Source: Rhynchopus sp. YZ270_cl-10 | Taxonomy: Eukaryota; Euglenozoa; Diplonemea; Diplonemida; Diplonemidae | NCBI GenBank assembly: GCA_964035575.1 | Contig: OZ037836.1 | Location: forward strand, 620,001 to 684,000 | Direction of reading: 5' to 3' | DNA: 64,000 nt | Shown: piece after piece, positions 39,301 through 48,837 of the stretch | Layout of the letters: every line of letters starts with the position of its first letter | Position numbering within the stretch: the stretch's first letter is position 1 | Program-made: the position numbers and the translations under genes | The notes under the pieces: generated by a model | Seen by the model: only the letters and a program-made list of their open reading frames with translations | The model's database searches: none | Told to the model about the DNA's origin: nothing

Positions 39301-40083
39301 ACAAGCAAACGACGACGACCACTCGCCTGTCCCGTTCGTGCTGTTTGCGCTTTCACATTGCAGACTGCCCTGTATGGCGTACCCAGGCTCGCACTCCACA
39401 TAGCAGACTTGCCCGGCGTAAGAATTGTTGCAGTCGTAACCCGGCAGCACGTGGTCAAGCAGGTGTGCAGGAGGCGACGTGCAACGTGTGTTCAGGTCTG
39501 CGAAGGGCAGGTTCCAGTGCACTGAGCTCGACATCGCACACGGCATGTGTGATTCGTATGAGTTCCACGACGCGCCGAGTGGTGCTGAACTGCCGTCAAT
39601 CCACACCTCGTGCACACCAACGTTGTCTGCCTTCACAATTGCAGCATGCCACGAGCTGAACCCGCTTCCGGGGTAGCACACCTCAAGAGAATCGTGGCCA
39701 ACCCTCATCTCACCGAGAAGGGGAGTTGTGCCTGATTGGTAGCACACCACGCTGCTGTTGTTGGGGAAGGCCTGCCGATAGCCACCGTCCAGATACAGGG
39801 AGATGTGACTGCAGGAGCTTTGCAAGACGTCCGCAATGTCGTCCACGTTTCTGTTGTTGTTCGTCGCCCTGCAGGACTGGAAGTCGGTTGTGCTGAGGTG
39901 CGCACCGCTCTCTGGGTCCACAACCTTGAGCACAGCCGTCCTGTCCGTCTCAGTGTAGGAATGATACGTCGCGAACCAGAGGGTGACGTAGCCAGGCTGC
40001 TCCTCTGACTGTGAAGAGCACACCGTCATGATGTGTGCCTCCGTGCTTACACACAGCAGCGCTGCCAAGCATGCGCGTAGCAT
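36340..40083 (-). CDS. Secreted sushi-like + five CUB-like repeats + WD40 propeller protein
   Basis: 1247 residues from the ATG at 40081-40083. Residues 1-16 form a signal peptide (MLRACLAALLCVSTEA). An N-terminal Cys-containing region of about 190 residues is followed by a sushi/CCP-like module (CTSPPAHLLDHVLPGYDC...CYVECEPGYAIQGSLQC). Five CUB-like repeats of about 130 residues come next (APGVNYVCEEHNDLGDNATG, TECWHIECDKDVVISF, YLYLYTSG, LNGSAFVQF), joined by Thr/Pro linkers (TTQAPPTDVPNTRA). The last ~320 residues form a seven-blade WD40-type propeller (VAFSWDGRRVATGSADRFVR to LVVWKL). Many N-x-S/T sites occur in the CUB part. No membrane anchor, so the propeller would be exported, which is unusual. 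Repeats 2-4 are almost identical in DNA, so they are homogenised or newly amplified. Role (adhesion, extracellular binding) is inferred. Confidence 0.88.
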   Translation of the reverse strand: MLRACLAALLCVSTEAHIMTVCSSQSEEQPGYVTLWFATYHSYTETDRTAVLKVVDPESGAHLSTTDFQSCRATNNNRNVDDIADVLQSSCSHISLYLDGGYRQAFPNNSSVVCYQSGTTPLLGEMRVGHDSLEVCYPGSGFSSWHAAIVKADNVGVHEVWIDGSSAPLGASWNSYESHMPCAMSSSVHWNLPFADLNTRCTSPPAHLLDHVLPGYDCNNSYAGQVCYVECEPGYAIQGSLQCESANSTNGTGEWSSSFACVPYASDVPDTRAPGVNYVCEEHNDLGDNETGNVSYRNYDQYHTECWHIECDKDVVVSFSTMYLNSGTYLHLYTSGDDSGNGTNFTLAKSFYNYASPVDVVLNGSAFVQFGSNAYTGSRLEFDYVCVDATTQAPPTDVPNTRAPGVNYVCEEHNDLGDNATGNVSYQNYDSYHTECWHIECDKDVVISFSTLQLYTYTYLDLYTSGNDSGNGTDFVYEKSFYSSNSVGPVDVVLNGSAFVQFRSGYYYGWSRVEFDYVCVDATTQAPPTDVPNTRAPGVNYVCEEHNDLGDNATGNVSFQNYDQYHTECWHIECDKDVVISFSNLQLYTYSYLYLYTSGNESNNGTDYDLHRTISWGGGTPSYDFVLNGSAFVQFRAGYYNGWSRVEFNYVCVDATTQAPPTDVPNTRAPGVNYVCEEHNDLGDNATGNVSYQNYDSYHTECWHIECDKDVVISFSYLQLYYYSYLYLYTSGNESNNGTDYDLHRAISYDEGTPSYDFVLNGSAFVQFRAGYYNGYSRVEFNYVCVDATTQAPPTDAPNTRAPGVDYVCEEHHDRTGTGYANLENYERDHSECWHIECDYDVVLKFTDIQLYTYAYVSIYSETGSGNDTNFNLEHTWSSYTTGVEGVELVLSGSAFVQFRSTYYYGRSYLAFQYECRAPTPPPQQQCGVDTVPQRCGQGTSRACAFEVRHPARLLSVAFSWDGRRVATGSADRFVRVFDARTGVRVGQLGCADGFRVYDIAFSPDNNLVALAGEGGRVIVCNAATGVLEATLVDMSASGSTPVRRVEFTRDGRYVVSGGGHDARTRVFDMLASDRTKASSVINHHARNVGFSVDSAHLATVHGTEVDEVTSVWRLDGTSVVELPSVAARVTALSFSSFGGNALLRGLSDGTILVSQLPGSSIGDGSAVDGVSLSMLSGAVHDSKFSRDGQMIAAVGEGDVMVWSHDGSVLHELLGHSQAVLPRLDFSPDGTRLATVSRDGTLVVWKL

Positions 40084-40839
40084 TATCTTTTGTTCGTAGA
40101 ATACCTGTTTTTGCTGTTGTTGTTGTTGTGCTTAATCCATCTTGTAAGTGTGATGGGAGAATGTGTGGTGTGGTGTATCAGACATAGTGTGTGCGTAGAG
40201 CGAGAAAATGTGTTTCATAATGCAAAAGTAAAAAGAGGGGAGAGGTCACTCAGAGGGCTGACTTCTTTATTTGTTTGTGTTTTGGTTTTTTTTGTTGAAA
40301 ACTTGATTGCAGTAGTGACACCCGAGGATAAGGTCTACTCTGACAAATGCTTTGAAGGTGTTTTAGTTCATATCTTTTTTTGTTGACTCGGTTGTGTTGC
40401 CACAGTTGTGCAATGTCCACTTTTACTTTGTTCTCATCTGCTTTTTGATATTGGTAAAGGAGTTCACCCCCAAATAATAGCGGTTGTCCCGAATAGCTTT
40501 ATATGTATCCCCAGCCTCCTGTCCCCCATCTTTCCTTTTTTGAACAAGATGTGGGCGGAGCACATCCCTCTTCTCTTCTTCCCATTCTTCCTTCAACGGA
40601 ATTTATCCCGATCCTCCTGTCCCTCAACCCCTTTCCCTGCTTTATGCCTCTGTTTTTGTGTCTTCTTTTGTTTTGTGAAGTTTGTGCAGACGAGTAGAGT
40701 AGGCAGTACCTACCGGCCTGCCTTCCCCACCTCCCTTCGTACCCTTATTCCAGTCCTTCCCTTTATCCCCTCCCACCAGCACACCACGTCGTCATTGTGC
40801 GTGTCTCTGTCGTTTGTGGTCTTGCTCGGGGGAATCGTC
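40084..40839. other. 5' flank of the CUB/WD40 gene and duplicated 3' flank of gene D
   Basis: The leader just above the ATG contains CAACAACAACAACAG on the coding strand. From 40168 on, sequence is nearly the same as 50240-50918, the 3' flank of gene F. It contains no coding region that differs in the expected way from its copy. Confidence 0.7.
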
Positions 40840-41176
40840 TCAGCTGCATGTCGGAGGTGCTTCCACCACAAGTTTCTTCAGCGCCTCGCTATCCCTTACT
40901 TTGTTGGACACAGCACTGCTGCAGCCGGAAAGGTAAATACTCGTCAACGAAGTGCAGTTATGAGCAAAATCCAAACCTACGTACTCAACCTTGCTGAGTC
41001 TCAGATCCAGGGTGGTTAAAGAGGTGCAGCCGGAAAGAAAGCCACAGCCAATCTTCGTCAAGATGCTGAGTGGTGTCAGATCCAAGGTAGCTAAAGAGTT
41101 AAACTTGTTGACGTGACCCATCCCCACCTTCTCAGATGAACTGAGAGGTGAGAAAGGCGCCACGTGACCACCTTCG

Positions 41177-44100
41177 TTATCGCGGGGCAAACCCGAGACG
41201 CCCCTGGGACGTGTCGTGGTGCCTTTTCCCGCAACAGGCCTGAGGAGACGCCAGCATCGGCAATCCGTCCTTCTTCCTCTTCGGTCCCGCCTGCACACAT
41301 GCACCGCAAGCACCCCTCCCGTGGGCCACACAGTTGTGGTGCTTCTGACAGCACTGCTTCATCGACACGTTCCCCGCACCCGCACACTGTCCGCACATCG
41401 AGAAGTTATGCACCTCACACGCCTCACGCGCCTCCACACAGTCACCCAAAATAAGCTCATCACAATGGTGCGCTGCACAACACGCCGTGATGAGGATGTT
41501 GTTGTGCTCGCAGTCCCCGCATCGCATCTTGGTGTGTATGTCACACACCCGCATGTTCCCCACCTTCCTCCTTACGTCCACACGCACAGCCGGTGTCTGC
41601 AGCCTGCGTGCTTCCTGTCGTCGATTCTGCTCTGCCGCAACTGCAGCTAGCGCAGCTCTCCTACGCACCTCCTCTGCCTGCTTCTGCTCTTCCTTCACGT
41701 CCTTCCAGCGTTCGTTCTTTGCGGAGCGTTCTTCCGGAGTAGAAGCGTGAGCCACATCCGCGTCGTCACCCCACCTCGCCTTCGTCTTTTCCTTTTGTCG
41801 GGAGAGTGCTCTCCGCGACGTTGCCTTCTCCTTCAACTCCTTCAGGTACCCTTCAACCCCCGCCGCATGCGTCAGCACAGGTCGCACAGTGTACCCCGTC
41901 ATGATCCCCGCACCCAGTTCCTGTAAGTGGTGCACCTCCCTCTTCTCCACTCCTTTCCACACGTCCCTTCCACGCGCCATCGTTTTCGCCGTCCGCATCA
42001 TGGCACCAAAAGATTCGGCCCTCTTCAACACCGTCTCACCCGGTACGTCCAACCCCGAGAAGATCTCAAAGTCCAGCATGAGCTCGAGCTGCGTGATGGG
42101 GGGCGTTGTGCCATCAGGCCAACGCAATGCAGCGAGCCATGCCTTCAGCGCCCAGAAGTGGTCTTCCGTCCAGCGAGGACTCTTCTTCATGTGTTTGCTC
42201 CCCCATAGTACGTTCTCCAGCGGGTTGTAGCTCTCAAGCACTGCACCCTCCGGAAGATTCCAGCCCCACGGAAAAAGGGACTGGCCCACCACCGCCTGCT
42301 TCTTCTTCTTCTGCGAGAACCCATGTTCCACGTCGTACTTCTGTCTTGCCAGCGCGATGTTGACCAGCATCAGTTGCACACGTCGCACCGTCTGCTCCCT
42401 CTCCGCAACACTCAGCTCCTGCAAGAATATCGTCGGCACCAGGCCAAAGTCCAAGAAGCACGGGGGTGCGTCTTTGAGCAAAACCCGGAGTTTTCCGATG
42501 TCCTCTCCACGAATTTCGTCCCACTGCGGGCACCACCACCAAGCGTGTCTCCGGTCCTCTATCGCCTCACCACAGTATCGGCACAACGAAGTCTCCACCT
42601 CCTTGTTCCTCAGCAGCTGCACCCCCACCAACTGAGAACCCGACAAGGCTCCGCGTATCACGCCCGCCAGGTATCTGTCTGTCGTGCGGTCCTTCCACAC
42701 TGCGTTCGTCGCCTGGCGATCCACACCTCCCTCAATGCCCTGCATCGACGGCCTCTTCGTCACTGTCAGGCGGTACGCGTGTGCACGGATGCACTCTCTC
42801 AGCTCATGCAGCCATTTGCCCTTGTCCCACAGACGAACGTGCACCCTCAACCCGATGTGCGTCGTCCAGAAGTCGAAGCTGCTCCACCGCCATCCGTATC
42901 GCTCCAGGTCGTCCCACAACAACTCTATCACACCCTTCTTGTGCATTTCAGTTACCCTTGGGTTGGCAACCCCAGGGTTCTCGCGCCGGAGACGTGCCAG
43001 ATCTGAAGCCCTGTCACGCCGCCTCGCCTCCCGCTCCGCTCTTCGGTCACGTGCCAGCCTCCACACGTCTTCTGCTTCTCTCCGCATGCCGTCATCTTCT
43101 GTCAGTCGAAGAAAGGCCGCCATCCTCCTCTGCACAATCTCCGCTGGCGCATCAATCCCGACCGGAGACAACACATGCCACACAATGTTCAGCGTGCGCT
43201 GCTTCCTGCCCTGCCCCCAGACTGCCAGTGCAGCCCCTTGCCTCAGCGTCTCTATCGTCTGCTTCGAGAAGTCTGTCACTTCGCACCCATGCAACGCTGC
43301 CATCATTGGTCCCCTTGCGCCAATAAGTGCCTTCTCAGTGAAGGATAATGGCACACTCGAAACCCTCGTAAATACACGGTGCGCAGTAACCGCACGCTCA
43401 CGCGCGATGGGCCCGAAGTTCCCCTTTCCTGCCAAAATGTCTGCTCCAACCGCCCCGAACTGCTTCTTGTCGGGGAAGAACCCGTCGCCAAGTCCAAACT
43501 TCGTCTTTGTTCCCTCCTTCGAGGTAAACCCTACGCACTTCTCTGCCTTGACCTCCATGTCCGCAGCATTGATAAACTCCTTCGTCACCCTCGCAGCACC
43601 ATGCACTTCCGCTTCCGTGTTCGCCACAGCGTACACGTCGTCAGCGTACCCCATGGCGATTGCTCCGGTCCTTCTCGTCACTGCAGATCCCCACACCGCC
43701 ATCAGCGCGTTCAACAGCACGACAGAAAGTGGGCAACCTTGCAGGATACCATTTGTCGTACGGAAAGCGCCTCCCACACCTACGTCTCCCAACTTGAAGC
43801 GGCGTTCCATGGCAGTGTACGCCGCCCTCAGTGGTCCAAGAATGCGCCAGTGCGCGCCCCACTCCTCCGCCAGCGATAGCACAATCTCATGAGGTACACG
43901 ATCGAAACATTTGGCGTAGTCAATCGTGAAACCCCATACCTGGTCTGTGTCGTCACCCGACAGCACCGCCTTCTCCAGTTTGAGTGACAAATGCCAGTAC
44001 AGGTGTGCAGTGCTGTGTCCTGCTCTGAAGCCGTGCTGTTGCTCACCAATCCAGCTTTCCTGCCACTTTATCAGCCTTCGCAACCTCGCTGCCGCCCACA

Positions 44101-45941
44101 GTCTGTACACACACGAAGTAATCGTGATTGGTCGCTGCTTCAGCGGAGTGTCGTCTTCCCCTTTGGATGAGCGCAATGAGCGCTCTCATCAAAGAAGGCG
44201 GCCACTCCCCCGTACACTCAATCGCATCAAACACATCTGCCAGCCTGTCGAGCAGCACCAGAGGAAGCGCCTTCAGCTCTGCCATGCGCCAACCCTCCAC
44301 CCCAGCAGAAGTTTGCGTCTTCATCCTCCCCAGAGTTTGCTGCAACTCCTTCCCCGTCAGCCTGTCCATCTGCATCGCTTGCCCCTTGCCTGCGATGTCT
44401 TCTGCAAACTTCTCTCTAAACGCACCCCAGTCGGGCTCTGGCTTTTCCGCATATCGGCGAAGAATCGGCATCCACGCCTCATGCAGGAGGGTGTCCATCT
44501 CCTCAGCGTTGGCGGTGAATTTCCCATCCTCGTTCTTCAGGGCAGTCATCTTCCTGTACTGCTCGTCCTTGCAGTACTTGAAGATCGCCTTGGGAGCATT
44601 GTGCCATGCATCCCGTAGGCGCTGCCGCCAGTCCTCCAGTCGCTTCCGCTTCACTCGGTCCGCAAGCGTTGACACCTTCACTCGCACGGCTCTGCACAGA
44701 TCCACCAAAGCCTCCTCGCTAGGCATATCCTGTTGCAGTGAGTCGTCGTCCAGCAGAACGCGCAGTTCCTTCCGCGCCTTGCTCCAACAATTGCACACGT
44801 CATGTGGCGGCACACCACCGTTGCTCCTCACGTACCACAGTCGACATTCTTCCAGCCTGCCCACGTTCTTCGTCAGTCTTCTCTGGCTCACCGTCAGAGC
44901 GTCCCCTTCCTTGCTCTGCTTCGCAGTCCGGTGCTTCGGTGTGGGGTCGAACGTTCTGCCTCTACCGCAATACGCCTTCGTCGGGCCCTCAATCTCGCCT
45001 TCGCACGCCTGCAGCAAGAAGTCCTCTGCCCACTTGTTCCACTGGATCCACCTATCCTGAGGGTGTTGAAGCGCCCCCCACTGCAGCTCCTTGCTCGCAA
45101 ACGCCTTTTGTGCCGTCTTCACACCCTGTCCACACTTCTCCAAAGGGAACTGCTTCGGCAGAGTGTACGCGAGCACGATCTGCCTGTACGCACCTACATC
45201 CAGCGCTATCTCTACCGGTCTGTGCTGCGGGAGCCCAGAGTCGTGGACAACCTTCACAGACGATAGCCCTGTGCACGCAGCTCGGTTCAGCAGAACGTAA
45301 TCGAGCCTCTTGCGGATCTCCTTGCCCTCCTTCACTGAGAAGTAGGTGTTCTCCGGGGTCGTCCCAAGCACCCTTGCGTGCTCTTCGGCAGTGTCCTTCC
45401 ACCATCCTGTGTCCAGTGTAGCAGCCAGCACACCTGATTTCCCGGGACCTGCGTTGAAGTCCCCACCAATCACCCCAGGAATGTCACCAAGCTCTGCAGC
45501 AGCCTCCATCACCTCGCCAAGTATTTTCTCCCTAGCCTCCGGGTCCGCCGACGGCGCGTAGACGGAGGTCACGTCGATCCACTCGTTGCCTTTGCCGTAC
45601 GCCACCTTCGCCTTCACCCATCGCGTTGAGTCCCAGAGGTTCTTTTCCAAGGTTGAGGAGGGCGGGCTCGTGAGCACAGGTATTCCCTCTTGCACCAGAA
45701 TCGCAACACCACCAGATTTCGCTTCTTCGGCCGACCTCCATTCCGGCAACTCCTTACCCCACACCACCTGCCAACCCTGCTCGCGGTACTCGATGGAGAG
45801 GCGCTTCTGCGTCGTCACGGTGCACTTTGTCTCTTGCACCAGAACAACGTGAGCATCCTCCGCAACCTTCAGCAGAGAACTCCCGCCTGTCTGCAGCGCC
45901 GTCACATTGCTGCACACTATCTTTAGTGGGGCAAGGCCCAC
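41177..45941 (-). CDS. LINE ORF2: AP-like endonuclease, reverse transcriptase, Cys/His tail (one frame change)
   Basis: Endonuclease frame 44043-45941: VCSNVTALQ, VLVQETK (catalytic Glu), SVYAPSADP, GVIGGDFNA, RLDYVLLNR, LPQHRPVEI, the complete motif set of the APE-like family. Reverse transcriptase frame 41177-44176: FTIDYAKCFDRV (metal Asp), GILQGCPLSV, MGYADDVYAVA (YADD). A zinc knuckle follows (CRYCGEAIEDRRHAWWWC), then a long helical part, then a tail with repeated C-x2-C/H clusters (CDIHTKMRCGDC, CEVHNFSMCGQC, CVAHGRGACGAC). The two frames overlap around 44043-44176; the shift falls near ALIALIQ/SKGEDD, just before the first reverse-transcriptase motif. It could be decay, a sequencing error, or programmed. 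The endonuclease frame opens with GTG; no ATG is near, so coupling to ORF1 termination is possible. Confidence 0.88.
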
Positions 45942-46095
45942 GGTCGTGATTAATACGACCCTCCTTCTCGCCTCTGGTCCGTGTCGCGGGGGCGGCTGTT
46001 CTCGTCCGTCGTCGTATCCTTCTTCTCCTCACCGCCATCTGCACGACGATCCTGAGCGTTCCAGGCCTTGTCCTTGGCCTCGCGAGCTGCCTTCT

Positions 46096-48837
46096 TCAGC
46101 GCCTCGTTCTCCTCCGTGAGCCGCTTGCTCTCCGCTGCCACATAAGCTGCACATTCTGCTCCTTGCACTGCTGCATCGTCTCCTTCATCTCAGCACAGTC
46201 TGCTCTGAGCTGTTTCATGCCAAGAGGCTGCGGCGGCTGCTCGACTGGTGCCGACTGCTGCGGTTGTCCCATCATCCGCTTCTGTGCCTCCAACATCTCC
46301 TTCTGCTGTTCCATGACGCCCTTCATCATCTCCCGCAATTCCTTCATTTCCTTCTTCATCAGCTCGATCTCTTCCTGCGCTGCTGATGAAGCTGCGGGAG
46401 GTGCCGGAGCCGCCGGTGCTCCTGTTGCAGGGTGGGGTCGAGCTGCAGGTGGTGCGTATCCCCTCGCCTTAGCCGCCCACGTGCCAGCGCCGCTCTCTGC
46501 TGCTCCTTGCCTCGGTACTGGGAACTGCGCCAGAGGGATACCCCACGGATTCGCACCCACCTTCTGCACACGACGCCCTTCCTTCACCGCACACACCGTC
46601 AACACCAATCCACCCACCTCCAGCACCCCTTCTGTGCTCGGGCACGGCACATCCGACGTAACCGTCCACTTGTGCCCTCGCGACAGCACCTTCACCGTCC
46701 AGCTCGCCTCCCTCGCCAGCCCCTCACACAACAGCTGGACCGACGTGTTCGCCGGAATTCCCCCAATCTCGTATCGCACGACGACGTCCTCCTGCACAAG
46801 AAGCCTCTTCGCAGCCTCCAAGTCCCCCTTCATGACACGCACCGCGTAGCCCCCTTCCCCTACGGCGAGTCCGCGCACGCTATCCTCCAGGTTCTCCTCC
46901 GCAAGGTCCAGCCGTGCCAGAGCAGACTCCAGCGGTTCTGCCTTCCACAGCAACCCACAGTCCCCGTACTCCTTTGCCTGGAAGAGGTGCCGCACAAACA
47001 CCCCTTCCCGTCCGCTTCTCTTCAGCATGGCGCACACCATGTCCTCCGTCACGTCCACAGACATCTCCATCCATCCTCCTTTCTCCAAGCCGCGTCCACA
47101 CCGCACCCCCTGCAACCCGTACCACCGACGCATGCGTTGCTCTCCCTTTGTGCGTCCTTCTCCCGCCCTGATGAGGGTCCGGCCCATCAGCGTAACCAGC
47201 TTGCTCGTGAACGCAGTACTCTCCTCCACCGGCTTCACCACCTTGTCCAGGTCCGACGTCATGGTGCCCAGCCAGACTTCCTCCATACGTGCGCCTCGGT
47301 CGGTCCGCACTGCCACCTTCACCTTCCTTGTACGTGTCGCACCTGTGCACTTCGCGCGCGAGACAAGCACCACCTGGGGGAGTGTGTGCAGCAATTCCAA
47401 CCCCTGCACGAGTTCACCCGACCACGCAACTGCCGCCACCTGCGTCACCCCTTCCACAATATCAGGTACTGCCTCCCACACCGGAATTTTCCACCCTGGA
47501 GAGTCCAAGACTAAGTTCAGCGGAGCCTCCGCATCCGTGCGCACCGATGGCGCCTTCTTCCTGCCCGTCACAGCAGTTCCCGGTACGTGCAACTGCGGTT
47601 GCCCCACTGCGCACATGATCTCCTCGCCTGTCTGTAGCCCTGTCGACTGCACTGCACCGTAGTGCACTCCTCCCTCGTACGCCAGAACGATGTCCGACTC
47701 CCGGAACGCCAGGTTCGCCTTCTCCGCTGACGCTGACCCCTCCTTCAATGCCCCGTCCGTTGTCCCGTCAATCACCGTAGCCCTCAGCACATTCCCCGGC
47801 CCGACGTCCATCACCACAACACGGATCCGCATCGCCCTCGCAATCGCGTGGAGACACAGATGGTCCCCCCACGTCCCCAGCTGCGCCATCGCGGCCAGGT
47901 ACCCCTCTGCCCCCGCTTCCCCTTCGATGAATGGGCTGTAAAACGCCGCATCCTTCCTCATCACCCCCACCGCCAGCTTGCGGAACCCTGCATGCCCGTT
48001 CGGAGATGACTCCACAGACCACGCCACTGATCGGAAGAGGCAGTCCCCTTTGCCCCCGCATTCCTCCCATCTCATACCCCAACGCTCCAGTAATCCCCGG
48101 ATCCCTGGCTGTGCGGACGGCGCCTGCCTCTCCGTCGTGCATCCCCTGGCGGCGTAGCTTCCTCCTGCCACCAGCTCCGCGCTCGTCCCCGCCGCCGTCA
48201 TCCCCTGCCCCGCCCTCGCACAGTGCAGCACGGAGATCTGTATCCCCCTCTTTTTGAGGTTGGTTATCATCGATCTCACCTTCTCCAGTCGTGGCCTGAG
48301 CAGCTGCGAGTCGCACGGTTGCCCCTCGGAGATCTGCTTCCACACCTGTAGATGTGTCACCCATACACGCGCATGTACTCCTTTCTTGTATGATCCGTCG
48401 GTGACACCCCGCAGCCCCATGAGGATTCCTTCATACGCCGCCTCCGCCTTCGTCACTCCTGCCAGTCGTTTTGTCAACTCCCAGTGCGTCACCGGATCGT
48501 CCTCCGTCGCTTCACGGGCCAGCGCACACAGCCCCGTCGTGTCCCGCACCTTCTCGCCAGGGGCGACCCCAACGAAGACGTCGGGATTCCTCTTCTCGTC
48601 GTCGTCAGCTGCACGCTTCATGCCGCCAGCACCCGGGTACAGCAGTTGGTGCCCAATAGCCCAGTGCGCCAGCTCAGCTGCCGACGTCGTCTCCTCGCTG
48701 CACCTGCAGTTCCAGGAATCGCAACACACAGGCGCCGGCGGGTGTGGGGTCCATTTGGCCGATCCGTGTGACGGATCGTTGCCCGGGATACTCCGCGTGG
48801 AGGCTGGACGTGACTTCGACACCATGTACGAAAACAT
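46096..48837 (-). CDS. LINE ORF1: RNase H-like + OTU cysteine-protease-like + RRM-like protein
   Basis: 913 residues from the ATG at 48835-48837 (a second ATG lies 4 codons in). Cys-rich start (CCDSWNCRC). Residues about 85-225 resemble a degenerate RNase H fold (AEAAYEGILMGLRG, LRPRLEKVRSMITNLKKRG) with the usual Asp-Ser replaced. Residues about 250-400 match an OTU peptidase: KGDCLFRSVA (Cys266), GTWGDHLCLHAIARAM, VHYGAV (His392); the Asp of the usual DGNC motif is Lys here. A mid region follows, then an RRM-like part, a Pro/Ala-rich linker and a coiled coil (EEIELMKKEMKELREMMKGV). Near 46160 the frame changes: the coil continues in another frame to 45950 (RLTEENEALKKAAREAKDK), so ORF1 probably once ended there, directly abutting ORF2. 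Confidence 0.82.
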   Translation of the reverse strand: MFSYMVSKSRPASTRSIPGNDPSHGSAKWTPHPPAPVCCDSWNCRCSEETTSAAELAHWAIGHQLLYPGAGGMKRAADDDEKRNPDVFVGVAPGEKVRDTTGLCALAREATEDDPVTHWELTKRLAGVTKAEAAYEGILMGLRGVTDGSYKKGVHARVWVTHLQVWKQISEGQPCDSQLLRPRLEKVRSMITNLKKRGIQISVLHCARAGQGMTAAGTSAELVAGGSYAARGCTTERQAPSAQPGIRGLLERWGMRWEECGGKGDCLFRSVAWSVESSPNGHAGFRKLAVGVMRKDAAFYSPFIEGEAGAEGYLAAMAQLGTWGDHLCLHAIARAMRIRVVVMDVGPGNVLRATVIDGTTDGALKEGSASAEKANLAFRESDIVLAYEGGVHYGAVQSTGLQTGEEIMCAVGQPQLHVPGTAVTGRKKAPSVRTDAEAPLNLVLDSPGWKIPVWEAVPDIVEGVTQVAAVAWSGELVQGLELLHTLPQVVLVSRAKCTGATRTRKVKVAVRTDRGARMEEVWLGTMTSDLDKVVKPVEESTAFTSKLVTLMGRTLIRAGEGRTKGEQRMRRWYGLQGVRCGRGLEKGGWMEMSVDVTEDMVCAMLKRSGREGVFVRHLFQAKEYGDCGLLWKAEPLESALARLDLAEENLEDSVRGLAVGEGGYAVRVMKGDLEAAKRLLVQEDVVVRYEIGGIPANTSVQLLCEGLAREASWTVKVLSRGHKWTVTSDVPCPSTEGVLEVGGLVLTVCAVKEGRRVQKVGANPWGIPLAQFPVPRQGAAESGAGTWAAKARGYAPPAARPHPATGAPAAPAPPAASSAAQEEIELMKKEMKELREMMKGVMEQQKEMLEAQKRMMGQPQQSAPVEQPPQPLGMKQLRADCAEMKETMQQCKEQNVQLMWQRRASGSRRRTRR

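Noticed and set aside
42684-47514. Several plus-strand frames of 200-400 residues opposite the LINE
   Set aside because: Antisense frames of GC-rich LINE ORFs; no domain matches.
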